Assembly: GCA_003162495.1 (NCBI GenBank) | Contig: PMOF01000285.1 | Coordinates: forward strand, 1 to 6,281 | Source of the DNA: Acidobacteriaceae bacterium | GTDB lineage: Bacteria; Acidobacteriota; Terriglobia; Terriglobales; Acidobacteriaceae | Length of the DNA stretch: 6,281 nucleotides | Direction: 5' to 3' | Shown here: positions 5,274 to 6,281 of the stretch, piece after piece | How positions within the stretch are numbered: position 1 is the first letter of the stretch | Layout of the letters: each line of letters opens with the position of its first letter | Program-made: the position numbers and the translations under genes | The notes under the pieces: model-generated | Told to the model about the DNA's origin: nothing | Databases searched by the model: none | What the model saw: the letters and a program-made list of their open reading frames with translations, nothing else

Positions 5274-6281
5274 TCAACCGCCGCAGTCGCAGCTGTGAGC
5301 CAGTACTTCGGCAAAGTGAAGAGCCCGGCGGTGACCCAACTGCGCAATTTGTTCCCGGCAACTGAAGCCGTCGGCCACGATGAGAGTCATGGGGCCGGCG
5401 GACTGGATGGCGGGCAGCAGGCCGTCGTTTGCGATGGCTTTGGAGACTTCGAATTTTTCGACTTCAAAACCGAAGGGGCCGGCCATGCCGCAACAGCCGG
5501 CCTGAATAGGCTCAACGACGGCCCCCGCCTGGCGGAGCAGCGCAATTTCGCTGGCCGGTCCGCCAAAGACGGCTTTGTGGTGGCAATGGCCGTGGATAAG
5601 GATGTGGGCTCCCTCAAGGCGGCCGGTAGCGAAGCCGGGGGCCTTGGCGGAGAGCCAGTCGGCCAACAGCCAGACCTGGCCGCTGAGGCGTTGGGCTCGT
5701 GCGGCAAAGGGACCACTGGAATGTAGTTCAAGCAACTCATCCTTGAAGACGCTGGCGCAGCTCGGTTCAAGAAAAATGAAAGGGATGCCGGCATCGATTT
5801 GCGGGCCCATGCGGTCGAGCACTTTGGAGAGATAGGAGCGGGCAGCGTCGAGAAAGCCGAAGTCGTAAAGCGGGCGACCGCAGCAAATGTGGCCTTGAGG
5901 AGTTTCCACGCGGAAGCCCGCCTGGTTGAGGACGGTTTCGGCGGCGGCCAGAATTTGCGGATGGTAATAGTTGTTCCAGGTGTCAGGCCAGAGCAGCACC
6001 TGCGGTGTGGCCAACTGCCCTTCGGGCCTTGCGCCATCTTGCTTGCGCGCACCGGAGGCTCTTACGTTCTGGTAGGTTTGCGGAGCGAGCCGCGGGAGTT
6101 TGCGCGGCTGGGCCACGCCGGCGATGCGTTTGATGAGCGGGCTGGTGACTGGACCGGTGAGCAGCGCGTTGGTCAGGGCGGGCGTGTGCGATCCCCAGCG
6201 GGCGAGCCGGTCTGCAAAGCCGAAGATGTAGTGATGCAGTGGGTGAATGCGGCCCTTGTAACGTTGCGCAAGGAACTCCGC
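5274..6281 (-). CDS. FAD-binding and Fe-S-binding oxidoreductase (D-lactate/glycolate dehydrogenase-like), C-terminal part, 5' end outside the window
   Basis: The frame is open to the window edge, giving the last 335 residues; full-length members with an N-terminal FAD_binding_4 domain are about 950-1000 residues. It starts AEFLAQRYKGRIHPLHHYIFG, the linker typical of these fusions after the ferredoxin-like domain. Two cysteine-rich CCG domains follow, as in HdrB/GlpC: LLWPDTWNNYY, CCGRPLYD (C133-C134), LEPSC (C175); then HGHCHH (C233), GCCGMAGPFGFE (C263-C264) and ADGFSC (C308). The family oxidises 2-hydroxy acids such as D-lactate and passes electrons through Fe-S centres toward the respiratory chain. 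The substrate here is unknown because the FAD domain is missing. The GTG at 6116 is internal, since homologous sequence continues upstream of it. The C-terminal tail ends CDCGG, two extra cysteines of unclear meaning. Confidence 0.92.
   Translation of the reverse strand, partial: AEFLAQRYKGRIHPLHHYIFGFADRLARWGSHTPALTNALLTGPVTSPLIKRIAGVAQPRKLPRLAPQTYQNVRASGARKQDGARPEGQLATPQVLLWPDTWNNYYHPQILAAAETVLNQAGFRVETPQGHICCGRPLYDFGFLDAARSYLSKVLDRMGPQIDAGIPFIFLEPSCASVFKDELLELHSSGPFAARAQRLSGQVWLLADWLSAKAPGFATGRLEGAHILIHGHCHHKAVFGGPASEIALLRQAGAVVEPIQAGCCGMAGPFGFEVEKFEVSKAIANDGLLPAIQSAGPMTLIVADGFSCREQIAQLGHRRALHFAEVLAHSCDCGG

Noticed and set aside
5387..6052. A 221-codon minus-strand frame overlapping the Fe-S oxidoreductase
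   Set aside because: It is an alternative frame of the same strand under a strongly recognisable CCG-domain protein; its Pro/Ala/Ser-rich translation has no motif.

Overview
The window is GC-rich bacterial chromosome. It most likely comes from an Acidobacteriota of the Terriglobia type. That is an inference from gene content, a secreted plant-polysaccharide enzyme beside housekeeping genes, and short GGGCTTTAGCCC palindromes between genes; no rRNA or marker gene is present to settle it. I see no mobile element, CRISPR array, tRNA or rRNA gene, or defence system.

Left part (1-1721, + strand): the C-terminal end of a cysteine desulfurase with its active-site Cys, then a complete mnmA (tRNA-specific 2-thiouridylase). 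These form a functional pair: the desulfurase releases sulfur from cysteine and MnmA places it on U34 of tRNA(Lys/Glu/Gln). Two REP-like palindromes sit in the 152-bp gap between them. Middle (1847-3757, + strand): one complete, exported GH51 alpha-L-arabinofuranosidase with both catalytic glutamates, preceded by a good ribosome binding site.

Right part (3800-6281, - strand, convergent with the first half): a small protein with one N-terminal membrane helix and a long helical tail, a YtxH-family small membrane protein, and the C-terminal 335 residues of a large FAD-binding/Fe-S oxidoreductase whose 5' part lies beyond the window. The two small membrane proteins share strand and general architecture and may be an envelope or stress-related pair.

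The genes themselves are ordinary. The less explained signal is in the non-coding DNA: a third REP-like copy, a nested two-segment stem-loop (4402-4450), a 9-bp hairpin just after the ytxH-like stop, a hairpin abutting the ytxH-like ribosome binding site, and an 11-bp perfect inverted repeat spanning the convergent junction at 3768-3819. I found no convincing evidence of a new biological system.
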